The notes under the pieces were generated by a model. That model ran no database searches, was not told the origin of the DNA, and was given only the letters and a program-made list of their open reading frames with translations. From Flavobacterium praedii (GTDB lineage: Bacteria; Bacteroidota; Bacteroidia; Flavobacteriales; Flavobacteriaceae), in the NCBI RefSeq assembly GCF_026810365.1, contig NZ_CP113948.1, forward strand, positions 3,187,001-3,251,000: a stretch of 64,000 nucleotides of DNA, in the 5' to 3' direction. Positions 18,510-26,597 of the stretch are shown piece after piece. Made by a program: the position numbers and the translations under genes. The stretch's first letter is position 1. Each line of letters begins with the position of its first letter.

Positions 18510-18541
18510 AAAAGCTTCCAAATAATTGGGAGCTTTTTTTA
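18510..18541 (+). terminator. Terminator of gltX
   Basis: A 9-bp stem with one G-U pair (18511-18519 with 18528-18536) is followed by a T run, eight bases after the stop codon. Confidence 0.88.
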
Positions 18542-18598
18542 TTTGTAACTTTAAAGTTATTCTTACGTATAACATGTACAAACTAAAAAACAGAAACT

Positions 18599-19588
18599 AT
18601 GAACATTGCTCTAATTTTTTTAATCATTTTTGGATTTATTATTTTCCTCTCTTCCTTTTTTACAGTAAAACAACAAACCAGTATTATCGTGGAACGTTTT
18701 GGTAAATTTCATAGTATAAGACAATCTGGTTTACAATTGAAAATACCATTAATAGATCGAATAGCCGGAAGAGTAAATTTAAAAATTCAACAATTGGATG
18801 TTATTATTGAAACAAAAACTAAAGATAACGTATTTGTAAAACTAAAAGTTTCAGTACAATTTATGGTAGTTAAAGAAACCGTATATGATGCATTTTATAA
18901 ATTAGAATATCCACATGATCAAATTACCTCTTACGTGTTTGATGTTGTACGTGCCGAAGTTCCTAAGTTAATTTTGGATGATGTGTTTGAAAGAAAAGAT
19001 GATATTGCTATAGCTGTTAAAAGGGAATTGAATGAAGCAATGACAACGTATGGATATACAATAATAAATACGTTAGTAACAGATATTGATCCAGATATTC
19101 AAGTAAAAAATGCCATGAACAGAATAAATGCTGCTGATAGAGAGAAAACGGTTGCTGAATATGAAGCAGAAGCATCAAGAATAAGAATTGTTGCAAAAGC
19201 AAAAGCAGAAGCAGAAAGTAAGCGTTTGCAAGGTCAAGGTATTGCAGATCAAAGAAGAGAAATTGCAAAAGGACTTGTGGAAAGTGTAGATGTTTTAAAT
19301 AAAGTAGGGATAAATTCACAAGAAGCTTCAGCATTAATAGTGGTAACACAACATTATGATACTTTACAGGCTATTGGAGCAGATGCAAATTCAAACTTAA
19401 TTCTGTTACCTAATTCACCGCAAGCTGGAAGTGAAATGTTAAATAATATGGTGGCCTCCTTTTCTGCATCTAACCAAGTAGGTGAAATGATGAAAAAAAA
19501 CAAACCTAAGGTAAAAATAAAAAAAGAAGATAAGTATACAAATCCAGATTTAACAATTCAACCAGAAACAGATACAAATGAAATATAA
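18599..19588 (+). CDS. SPFH/Band 7 (stomatin-like) membrane protein
   Basis: The 329-residue protein has one N-terminal membrane helix (about residues 3-22) and then an SPFH/Band 7 domain (TSIIVERFGKFHSIRQSGLQ, IDRIAGRVNLKIQQLDV, VSVQFMVVKETVYDAFYKL). A helical coiled-coil segment rich in Ala/Glu/Lys follows (AADREKTVAEYEAEASRIR, AKAEAESKRLQG), with a charged tail. Such proteins (QmcA and stomatin relatives) form large rings that organise the membrane and often protect it or guide FtsH-type proteases. No NfeD or protease partner is adjacent. It shares a bidirectional terminator with the convergent DUF6327 gene. Confidence 0.88.
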   Translation: MNIALIFLIIFGFIIFLSSFFTVKQQTSIIVERFGKFHSIRQSGLQLKIPLIDRIAGRVNLKIQQLDVIIETKTKDNVFVKLKVSVQFMVVKETVYDAFYKLEYPHDQITSYVFDVVRAEVPKLILDDVFERKDDIAIAVKRELNEAMTTYGYTIINTLVTDIDPDIQVKNAMNRINAADREKTVAEYEAEASRIRIVAKAKAEAESKRLQGQGIADQRREIAKGLVESVDVLNKVGINSQEASALIVVTQHYDTLQAIGADANSNLILLPNSPQAGSEMLNNMVASFSASNQVGEMMKKNKPKVKIKKEDKYTNPDLTIQPETDTNEI

Positions 19589-19591
19589 TAA

Positions 19592-19629
19592 AAATAGAAA
19601 AAGAGGCTTAATCGCCTCTTTTTCTATTT
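19592..19629. terminator. Shared bidirectional terminator between the SPFH and DUF6327 genes
   Basis: A perfect 16-bp stem (19592-19607 with 19614-19629) contains A5 and T5 tracts in its arms. The arm at 19614-19629 lies inside the last codons of the minus-strand DUF6327 gene. Confidence 0.88.
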
Positions 19630-19862
19630 AGAAAATAACTGATAATAAATGGAACAATAGTTTTAATAATTACAAGTAGTTTATTAGGAATTGCTTCTTT
19701 GTAGGGAGCTAGAAAACCACTAACGATATTTTGAGGAGTAATAGCATCTCTAGTTTGTTGTACACTTAAAACTAATTTTTGATAACTAATTTCTTTTTCT
19801 AATTTTAAAATTTCTAATTCACGATCAATTTCTGCGTAGGATGAATACTTTTTAGTTTCCAT
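19608..19862 (-). CDS. DUF6327-like small membrane-associated protein
   Basis: The 84-residue product has a charged helical N-terminus (SYAEIDRELEILKLEKEIS) and one hydrophobic segment near the C-terminus (about residues 62-78). It is the third gene of a compact operon (YtxH, holin-like, DUF6327), starting two bases after its neighbour. In flavobacteria this trio recurs and is thought to be envelope- or stress-related; that is family knowledge rather than something seen here. The 3' end is unusual in that the final codons double as one arm of the terminator. Confidence 0.75.
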   Translation of the reverse strand: METKKYSSYAEIDRELEILKLEKEISYQKLVLSVQQTRDAITPQNIVSGFLAPYKEAIPNKLLVIIKTIVPFIISYFLNRKRGD

Positions 19863-19864
19863 AA

Positions 19865-20215
19865 TTAATCATTAAAAAAGATTTCCGAAAATTTTTCTAA
19901 GATTGGACCTTCAATTATTTTATCTTTAACTAAAAATAAAAGAAAAGTAGCAACAAGATAAAAACCACCAATAAGAAGAAAACCAAAAGCATAACTATTG
20001 TAATAAGTACCAATTGCCAAAGCTGCAGCAACAGAACCAAATAGTAAAACCATACTAAAACATAACAAAATTAAAGTAAACTTTAAAATCATAGTAGTAG
20101 ATTTCATAGCTACCTTAAAACCCCATAACTTATAATATGAGGCTGAAGTTTCAAAATAAGCATGAGCTTGATCTTGAATATTCTCTGTTTTTTCTTTTAT
20201 TTCATCAAAAACCAT
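19865..20215 (-). CDS. Phage-holin-like family membrane protein (YqjE/holin-X type)
   Basis: The 116-residue protein has a soluble N-terminal helix (about residues 1-38) and two long membrane helices (about 43-70 and 75-97) followed by a charged tail. This is the layout of the chromosomal phage_holin_3_6/YqjE-type proteins. Despite the name, these are not phage lysis proteins when found in a YtxH-type operon. It sits 12 bases after the YtxH gene and two bases before DUF6327. Confidence 0.75.
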   Translation of the reverse strand: MVFDEIKEKTENIQDQAHAYFETSASYYKLWGFKVAMKSTTMILKFTLILLCFSMVLLFGSVAAALAIGTYYNSYAFGFLLIGGFYLVATFLLFLVKDKIIEGPILEKFSEIFFND

Positions 20216-20227
20216 AGATGCTAAAAT

Positions 20228-20557
20228 TTATTTTTGAAATTTAGCATTTTTCAATTTAAGTTCCGCAAGTTTATTTTCTAAAAAAGAAATAACATCTTCA
20301 GTTTTATGACTAAGAGTGGAAACAATATTTTCATAATTTCCATCGATATCATCTTTGGCAATTAAAACTTTTCCAATTATTTTATCTGATACATCATATA
20401 ATTTGTCTTGAAGATTGTGTTTGGCATCATCAAAACCATCTTTTAACTTTTCTCTAGTTTTAGAACCTTTATCTGGTGCAAACAAAATTCCTATTCCTGC
20501 ACCAATTGCTGCACCTGCTAAAATTGCAACTATTGTATTTCCAGTATTATTTGACAT
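20228..20557 (-). CDS. YtxH domain protein
   Basis: The 109-residue protein starts with a glycine-rich membrane helix (TIVAILAGAAIGAGIGILFAPDKG) that is the YtxH signature, then a charged amphipathic helix (SKTREKLKDGFDDAKHNLQDKL). YtxH proteins are small general-stress proteins of unknown mechanism. I chose ATG 20557 (MSNNTGN...) over an upstream start. It heads the three-gene operon. Confidence 0.82.
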   Translation of the reverse strand: MSNNTGNTIVAILAGAAIGAGIGILFAPDKGSKTREKLKDGFDDAKHNLQDKLYDVSDKIIGKVLIAKDDIDGNYENIVSTLSHKTEDVISFLENKLAELKLKNAKFQK

Positions 20558-20584
20558 GATAATTACTTTTTTAAAATTATACAT

Positions 20585-21057
20585 ATAAATTTACAACTTT
20601 ATTAACAAGAGTATGTTAACAAGCCGTTAAAGTGTAAAACAAGACTACAAAAGTTAAAATAAAGATCCGTAATGATTAAAATACACAAAAACGTATAAGA
20701 ACATTCCAATAAATAAATAGTTCTTTAAAAAAGATATATAGAGCTTGATTTTAATCAGTTAATACTATTGAATTAGTTATAATTATAGAATATATTAATA
20801 ATAATAAATAATTATAACATCTATATTATTAATAAAAAATTACAATATAATTATAAAAGGAAAAAAAACAATAAATAAAAGAGATAAAAAGGCTTTTTTA
20901 AAATAAAAAACGAAAAATAACACTTTTAAGATACTAATTTTAAAAATACATATTTATGTATAAAATAAACAAATAAAGGTCTTAAAATTAAAATATAAAA
21001 GTTGTTTTTAATATATAATATCTATTACTAAAAAATAATTAATAAAAAAATATAATA
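20585..21057. other. Extremely AT-rich intergenic region
   Basis: About 470 bases between two minus-strand units consist almost entirely of A and T, with many TAATAA/TTATAA words. There is no ORF of note, no DnaA box (TTATCCACA) and no hairpin except the glnS terminator at its end. It would contain the promoter of the YtxH operon near 20600, but no clear TAnnTTTG is visible there. Confidence 0.5.
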
Positions 21058-21087
21058 ATAAAAAAAGCGCTTTTAAAAAAGCGCTTT
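21058..21087 (-). terminator. Terminator of glnS
   Basis: Read on the minus strand, a 7-bp GC-containing stem (21064-21070 with 21081-21087) is followed by a T run. Confidence 0.8.
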
Positions 21088-21111
21088 CAATAGATGAATA
21101 CTATAATTAGT

Positions 21112-23208
21112 TTATATAGAATTTAATACTTCCAAGACTTTCTCATTCTTTTCTGTATTTCTTAAATCTGTGATTTGTGATTCAAAAAAGGAATCATTAA
21201 CAGCATCTTTTTTAATATTCAATAAAACGAAAATACGAACATTAGCTAATTGACTTTTCAAAGACATAGAATATAATTTATGAAGTATATCTTGATCAAT
21301 ATCTTTGGGAGTCACTTTATCAGAAAAATGTAAAAGTAGATTAGCAAATAATAAAGAATTATTATCATTCTTTACATTCTTTGTAACTGTTTGACAAAGC
21401 AAACTAAAATTATCTATAGATTTAATGTTATCAACAATATTGTTTAAAAGTATAGAAGCATTTTTTTCTTCTTTTTCTTTTACATATTTATTGATATCTT
21501 TTTGGGTATTCATTAATAAATTGGCTTCTTTTTTATCCTTCTCTTCCCAGGTATCTTTAAGACCAACCGTTTTATTAAATACTAAATTTGAATCAATTGT
21601 ATCTTTATCAACAACAAAATAACCCAAACGTTGAAATTGAAAATGAGTACCAATATTTGCATGTAATAAACTTGGTTCCACAAAACCTTTAACGATTTGT
21701 AATGAAGAAGGATTCATAAATTCAAGAAAACTCTTTTCCTTATGACTGTCAGGAGCCTCATCGATAAACAAACGATCATACAAACGAACTTCTACTTCAA
21801 CAGCTGTACTTACAGCTACCCAATGCAAAGTTCCGGCAACTTTTCTTTGACTCGCTTCACTCCCACTCCCACTTCTGGAATCCTCATCATAAGTTACATG
21901 AATCTCCGTTATTAGACCTTTAGAATCTTTTATAACATGTTCACCTTTAATAATATAACCATTTTTAAGACGAACTTCATTACCTATACTCAAACGGAAA
22001 AATTTAGCAGGAGCTACTTCAAGAAAATCATCTCGTTCTATGTATAATTCACGAGAAAAAGGGACTTTTCTAAAACCAGCAGATTCATCTTCTTGATTAT
22101 TTTCAGCTTCAAGCCACTCCTCTACTCCAACTGGATAATTGGTAATTATGACTTTTACAGGATCTAAAACTGCCATAACTCTTGGCGCTGTTTTATTTAA
22201 ATCTTCACGTAAACAGAAATCCAAAAGAGAAACATCTATTATATTTTCACGTTTAGCAACACCAATTACCTCACAAAACTTACGAATAGAGGCAGCAGTA
22301 TAACCACGTCTTCTTAAACCTGAAATAGTAGGCATTCGAGGATCATCCCAACCATTAACTATATTTTCCTGAACCAATTGCAAGAGCTTTCGCTTACTCA
22401 TTACAGTATAATTCAAATTTAATCGAGCGAACTCATATTGGTGCGGACGAACTTTATTTTGATCATAAATTTGATCCAAAAACCAATCGTATAATTCACG
22501 GTGCATTACAAATTCTAAAGTACAAATAGAATGCGAAATTTGTTCAATGTAATCACTTTCACCATGAGCATAATCGTACATAGGATAAATATTCCATTCA
22601 TTTCCTGTACGATGATGATGACGATGCAATATTCTGTACATCAATGGATCACGCATTAACATATTAGTAGAAGCCATATCAATTTTAGCTCTTAAAACAT
22701 GACTACCTTCTGGATAATCGCCATTTTTCATTCCTTCAAACAGCGTTAAATTTTCTTCGATTGAACGATTTCTAAAAGGACCATCAACACCTGGTTGAGT
22801 TGGAGTACCTTTCTGAATTGCCATATCTTCAGAAGACTGACTGTCAACATAAGCTTTACCATTTTTTATCATAGTAACAGCCCAATCATATAATTGTTGA
22901 AAATAATCTGAAGAATACAATTCTTCAGTCCAATTGAAACCCAACCATTTTAAATCTTCTTTAATGGCATCAACATATTCTTGCTCTTCTTTAGCTGGAT
23001 TTGTATCATCAAAACGTAAATTAACAGGCGCATTATATTTTAAACCTAATCCAAAATTAAGACATATCGATTTTGCATGGCCTATGTGTAAATATCCATT
23101 AGGTTCTGGTGGAAAACGAAAGCGTAATTTGTCTTGAGGAAAGCCGTTAGTTAAACTGTCTTCTATAATTTGTTCAATAAAATGAAGTGATTTCTCTTCT
23201 GATGCCAT
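21112..23208 (-). CDS. glnS: Glutaminyl-tRNA synthetase with a C-terminal extension
   Basis: GlnS charges tRNA-Gln directly. Class I motifs are clear: RFPPEPNGYLHIGHAKS (HIGH at residues 41-44) and VMSKRKLL (KMSKS-type, near 270). The anticodon-binding beta barrels end near residue 555, where the typical protein stops (GYFVVDKDTID...FNKTVGLKDTW). About 130 further residues form a lysine- and asparagine-rich, probably all-helical tail. Many Bacteroidota GlnS proteins carry a YqeY/GatB-like tail; this one is shorter and I cannot recognise it as YqeY with confidence. Confidence 0.94.
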   Translation of the reverse strand: MASEEKSLHFIEQIIEDSLTNGFPQDKLRFRFPPEPNGYLHIGHAKSICLNFGLGLKYNAPVNLRFDDTNPAKEEQEYVDAIKEDLKWLGFNWTEELYSSDYFQQLYDWAVTMIKNGKAYVDSQSSEDMAIQKGTPTQPGVDGPFRNRSIEENLTLFEGMKNGDYPEGSHVLRAKIDMASTNMLMRDPLMYRILHRHHHRTGNEWNIYPMYDYAHGESDYIEQISHSICTLEFVMHRELYDWFLDQIYDQNKVRPHQYEFARLNLNYTVMSKRKLLQLVQENIVNGWDDPRMPTISGLRRRGYTAASIRKFCEVIGVAKRENIIDVSLLDFCLREDLNKTAPRVMAVLDPVKVIITNYPVGVEEWLEAENNQEDESAGFRKVPFSRELYIERDDFLEVAPAKFFRLSIGNEVRLKNGYIIKGEHVIKDSKGLITEIHVTYDEDSRSGSGSEASQRKVAGTLHWVAVSTAVEVEVRLYDRLFIDEAPDSHKEKSFLEFMNPSSLQIVKGFVEPSLLHANIGTHFQFQRLGYFVVDKDTIDSNLVFNKTVGLKDTWEEKDKKEANLLMNTQKDINKYVKEKEEKNASILLNNIVDNIKSIDNFSLLCQTVTKNVKNDNNSLLFANLLLHFSDKVTPKDIDQDILHKLYSMSLKSQLANVRIFVLLNIKKDAVNDSFFESQITDLRNTEKNEKVLEVLNSI

Positions 23209-23224
23209 TTTTAAATAATTTTAG

Positions 23225-23232
23225 CAAAGATA
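23225..23232 (-). promoter_or_regulatory. -7 element (TATCTTTG) of glnS
   Basis: It is an exact TAnnTTTG match on the minus strand, 16 bases before the glnS ATG, predicting a leader of about ten bases. Confidence 0.55.
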
Positions 23233-23447
23233 AAAAATAGATGATAGATAATGGCCAATAAGATAATAGACTTTAAAGAAAAAACAGTTCCTTATTTTTA
23301 ATACATTTGTATAAAAACTTTGTTTAATTAACAAAAAAAGAAAATATTAAAGATGTAAAAATCATTGAAAAAATGATGTCGTTGATAAAATAAATATTTA
23401 AAATCAAAATGATTTTAAAAAATTACTTAAATCCTAAAAGATAAAAA

Positions 23448-23816
23448 ATGGGAACAATAAAATTAAAAAACATACGTACATATTCATATCACGGATGTTT
23501 AATAGAAGAAGGTAAAATAGGATCAGATTACAGTGTAGATTTAGAAATAAGAACTAATTTAAAACTATCATCTGAATCGGATAATTTGAATGATACGGTA
23601 GATTATGTTCATTTAAATACAATTGTAATAGAAGAAATGGCTATTCGATCTAATTTATTAGAACATGTAGCCAAAAGAATTATCGATAGAGCATTAGCAG
23701 AACTTGAAATGATTTCAAAAATAAAAGTAGGTGTTTCTAAAATAAATCCTCCTATTGGTGGTGATGTAGAAGCGGTTACCATAGAAATGGAAGAAGAGCG
23801 TTTTTATAATTTATAA
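23448..23816 (+). CDS. folB: Dihydroneopterin aldolase
   Basis: FolB cleaves dihydroneopterin to 6-hydroxymethyl-dihydropterin in folate synthesis. The 122-residue length and the motifs fit the family: IRTYSYHGCLIEEGKIGSDY near the N-terminus, NDTVDYVHLNTIV, LLEHVAKRIID and KINPPIGGDVEAVTIEME at the end. It stands alone with an A-rich leader, just upstream of tRNA-Cys. A TACATTTG at 23302-23309 is a possible distant promoter. Confidence 0.93.
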   Translation: MGTIKLKNIRTYSYHGCLIEEGKIGSDYSVDLEIRTNLKLSSESDNLNDTVDYVHLNTIVIEEMAIRSNLLEHVAKRIIDRALAELEMISKIKVGVSKINPPIGGDVEAVTIEMEEERFYNL

Positions 23817-23876
23817 GAATTGAGATAAAAAAAGAAAAAAACTAACTTTAAACTTTTAAACTTTAAAATTTTAAGT

Positions 23877-23884
23877 TACTTTTG
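23877..23884 (+). promoter_or_regulatory. -7 element (TACTTTTG) of tRNA-Cys
   Basis: It is an exact TAnnTTTG match ending 16 bases before the mature tRNA 5' end, the expected distance for a tRNA promoter. Confidence 0.6.
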
Positions 23885-23900
23885 CCATCCGTTCAACAAT

Positions 23901-23971
23901 GGCGTCGTGGCCGAGCGGCTAGGCTGGGCTCTGCAAAAGCTCCTACTCCGGTTCGAATCCGGACGATGCCT
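23901..23971 (+). tRNA. tRNA-Cys (anticodon GCA)
   Basis: The sequence folds into a full cloverleaf: acceptor GGCGTCG/CGATGCC with one G-U pair, D arm GCC/GGC, anticodon loop CTGCAAA (anticodon GCA) on a 5-bp stem, and T arm TCCGG-TTCGAAT-CCGGA. The discriminator is T (23971) and CCA is not encoded. It is the only tRNA I find in the window. Confidence 0.96.
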
Positions 23972-25010
23972 CTAAAACCTCTAAAGTAATTTAGAGGTTT
24001 TTTTTATGTCTCATTTTTAGAAAAAATGAAGTAAACTTAAGGTTCGAATCCGGACGATGCCTCTAAAACCTCTAAAGTAATTTTAGCCGTATTTTTTATG
24101 TCTCATTTTTAGAAAAAATGAATTAAAGTTAAGGTTCGAATCCGGACGATGCCGCTAAAACCTCTAAAGTAATTTTAGCCGTTTTTTTTTATGTCTCATT
24201 TTTATAAAAAATGAAGTAAAGTTAAGGTTCGAATCCAAACGATAACACTAAACCTCATAAGCAATTCAGTAGTTTTTTTTATGTCAAATTTTTATAAAAA
24301 ATGAAGTAAAGTTAAGGTTCGAATCCGGACGATGCCGCTAAAACCTCTAAAGTAATTTTAGCCGTATTTTTTATGTCTCATTTTTAGAAAAAATGATATA
24401 AAATTTATGTTCGAATCCAAACGATAACGCTAAAACCTCTAAAGCAATTCAGCCGTATTTTTTATGTCAAATTTTTAGAAAAAATGAAGTAAAGTTAAGG
24501 TTCGAATCCGGATGATGCCGCTAAAAACTCTAAAGTAATTCAGCCGTATTTTTTATGTCTCATTTTTAGAAAAAATGATATAAAATTTACGTTCGAATCC
24601 GGATGATGCCGCTAAAAACTCTAAAGTAATTCAGCCGTATTTTTTATGTCAAATTTTTATAAAAAATGAAGTAAAGTTAAGGTTCGAATCCGGACGATGC
24701 CGCTAAAACCTCTAAAGTAATTCAGCCGTATTTTTTATGTCTCATTTTTATAAAAAATGAAGTAAAATTAAGGTTCGAATCCGGACGATGCCGCTAAAAA
24801 CTCTAAAGTAATTCAGCCGTATTTTTTATGTCAAATTTTTAGAAAAAATGAAGTAAAGTTAAGGTTCGAATCCGGACAATGACTCAAAATCACTAAAGCA
24901 ATTAAGCCGTATTTTTGTGATATTTATATAAAAAATGATGTAAAATTTATGTTCAAATCCAGACGAAGTATCAAAACCACTAAAGTAATTTTAGCTATTT
25001 TTATTTAATT
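23950..25010. repeat. 91-bp tandem array seeded by the tRNA-Cys 3' end
   Basis: The tRNA 3' sequence beginning GTTCGAATCC recurs eleven more times, starting at 24042, 24134, 24227, 24317, 24409, 24500, 24591, 24682, 24773, 24864 and 24951. Spacing is 87-93 and mostly 91 bases. Units 1, 2, 4, 8 and 9 keep the tRNA 3' end from 23950 to 23970 exactly; others differ at 1-6 places. Each unit then carries a decayed copy of the tRNA terminator and a hairpin of the form CATTTTT-AGA-AAAAATG. There is no credible reading frame. None of the copies is a tRNA, because the 5' half is missing. Confidence 0.97.
23974..24005 (+). terminator. Terminator of tRNA-Cys
   Basis: A perfect 12-bp stem (23974-23985 with 23990-24001, loop GTAA) is followed by a T run, three bases after the tRNA. 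Confidence 0.92.
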
Positions 25011-25035
25011 ATTTATAATAATTACAAATTATTAG

Positions 25036-25065
25036 CAAAAAAAAAGAGACTTATTAAAGCCTCTT
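25036..25065 (-). terminator. Terminator of the LysE-type gene
   Basis: On the minus strand a 7-bp stem with one G-U pair (25044-25050 with 25059-25065) precedes nine T residues. Confidence 0.75.
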
Positions 25066-25088
25066 CTATATATTTTTTTATTCAAAAA

Positions 25089-25766
25089 TTATTTCTCTAT
25101 TTTCTCAAAAGCATTTTTTACCATTTGCTTTTCTTTGGGAAACCAGCCCTGAAAAATTAAAACCAGTCCGAAAATCATTAAAACTATACTTATTCCCCTT
25201 TTAATTTTATAGATATTAGTAGGCGTCATTTTGTGTTTTAATTGTTTTGCCAAAACTATTTTTATACAATCAATTCCTAAATATGTTAATATTACAGAAA
25301 TAAAAAAAGTAAAAACTCTTGAAGTTTCCATTTCTAATTTTGGACCTACAGAAATAATAACCGCCAACCAAAAACCTAGCACACCAATATTAATAATATT
25401 AAGAAAAAAACCTTTTAGAAAAAGTCCCAAATAATTCTTTTTTATAATCTCATTATCAATGGTTTTAGTATTTACTTTCTTTTCTTTTTTGGTTCCTATA
25501 AAAGAAATGAAACCATATGCCATCATAATAAATCCTCCAAAAATAAATAAGGAAGAATTATCATTTAAACTTTGAATCAATCTGTAACTACCCAAATAAG
25601 CAATTGTTATAAAAAAAACATCTCCTAAAACAACCCCTAAATCAAAAACCAAAGCAGCTCTAAATCCTTTAATAATACTGGTTTCCAGTAAAATAAAAAA
25701 TACAGGGCCAATCATAAAACTCAATAGAACTCCCCAAGGAATACCCGTTAAAATATCGTTTATCAT
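25089..25766 (-). CDS. LysE/RhtB family amino-acid exporter
   Basis: The 225-residue protein has six hydrophobic helices and the family N-terminus GIPWGVLLSFMIGPVFFILLETSIIKGFRAAL, with DLGVVLGDVFFI soon after. LysE-family proteins export amino acids or related small molecules across the inner membrane. The last ~25 residues are charged. The substrate cannot be predicted. It is a single-gene unit. Confidence 0.88.
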   Translation of the reverse strand: MINDILTGIPWGVLLSFMIGPVFFILLETSIIKGFRAALVFDLGVVLGDVFFITIAYLGSYRLIQSLNDNSSLFIFGGFIMMAYGFISFIGTKKEKKVNTKTIDNEIIKKNYLGLFLKGFFLNIINIGVLGFWLAVIISVGPKLEMETSRVFTFFISVILTYLGIDCIKIVLAKQLKHKMTPTNIYKIKRGISIVLMIFGLVLIFQGWFPKEKQMVKNAFEKIEK

Positions 25767-25893
25767 TAAAAAATGACTTTAAAAAATTAAAAATTAGTAA
25801 TTACTAGTAATTATTAAGAGTTACTAAGATACTAAGTCTATATTAAAATTAAATACAAAATTGAGAAAATATGAATTTAGGTATCTCAGAAAC

Positions 25894-26559
25894 TTATTTC
25901 TGAATAACAGTTCCACCCATTAGAGTTTCCTGTCTAATTTCTTTTGGTTTACCATAAATCATAACAGTTCCTCCAGCTTTAACTTTTGCATCAACGAGCG
26001 TACTGGCTTTTATTTCAGCACTACCACCTGCAGCAATACTCACGTTAGTTTGGGATGTTTCAAACTCACTTGCTTTTAAAATTCCTCCAGAATTGATTAA
26101 AACAGTTTGAGAGACTGCTTTACCTGTTACAATTATTATTCCGCCTGAATACGCTTTAATTGTTGTTTTATCCACATCTAAAACCACTGTAATACTAGCA
26201 CCTTCTTGAGTACTTAAATCAAAAGTAGTCTGTTTGATAGTATCGGTACAAGATACAGTACTTCCTTCATTTGCATCAATAGATTGAATTTTTTTGTAAT
26301 ACAAAACTACTTTTGCTTCATCTCCTGTCATCATCTTTGTTAAAGGCATCCGTATTTTTAAAAGTCCATTCTTATTAACAACTTCGACTTTATTATGACT
26401 TATTCCTGTGATAACAGCTTTATTTTCGTTTGAAGCAATTAAAGAAACACTTAATTTATCAAATACTTTTACATCATCAAAATCCTTAAGTTCAATGGTT
26501 GTTTGAGCAAAAGCGAACTGAATAAAAAACATAAAACTTACTACAATTATCTTTTTCAT
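25894..26559 (-). CDS. GIN-domain (DUF2807) secreted protein
   Basis: The 221-residue protein has a signal peptide (IIVVSFMFFIQFAFA, cleavage after AFA) and then a right-handed beta-helix of the putative auto-transporter adhesin 'head GIN' type. That helix is seen as repeated short strands with Gly-Gly turns (YSGGIIIVTG, NSGGILKASEF, AAGGSAEIKAS, KAGGTVMIYG, MGGTVIQK). It is probably in the periplasm or on the surface. It follows rnr by 38 bases on the same strand and may be co-transcribed with it. Confidence 0.85.
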   Translation of the reverse strand: MKKIIVVSFMFFIQFAFAQTTIELKDFDDVKVFDKLSVSLIASNENKAVITGISHNKVEVVNKNGLLKIRMPLTKMMTGDEAKVVLYYKKIQSIDANEGSTVSCTDTIKQTTFDLSTQEGASITVVLDVDKTTIKAYSGGIIIVTGKAVSQTVLINSGGILKASEFETSQTNVSIAAGGSAEIKASTLVDAKVKAGGTVMIYGKPKEIRQETLMGGTVIQK

Positions 26560-26597
26560 TTTATAAAAATTTAATTATTTAAATCATTTATATATTT

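Noticed and set aside
19865..20215. Holin as evidence of a prophage
   Set aside because: It lies in a YtxH/DUF6327 housekeeping-type operon with no phage genes nearby.
23950..25010. CRISPR array in the 91-bp repeats
   Set aside because: The whole unit repeats with no unique spacers, and there are no cas genes.
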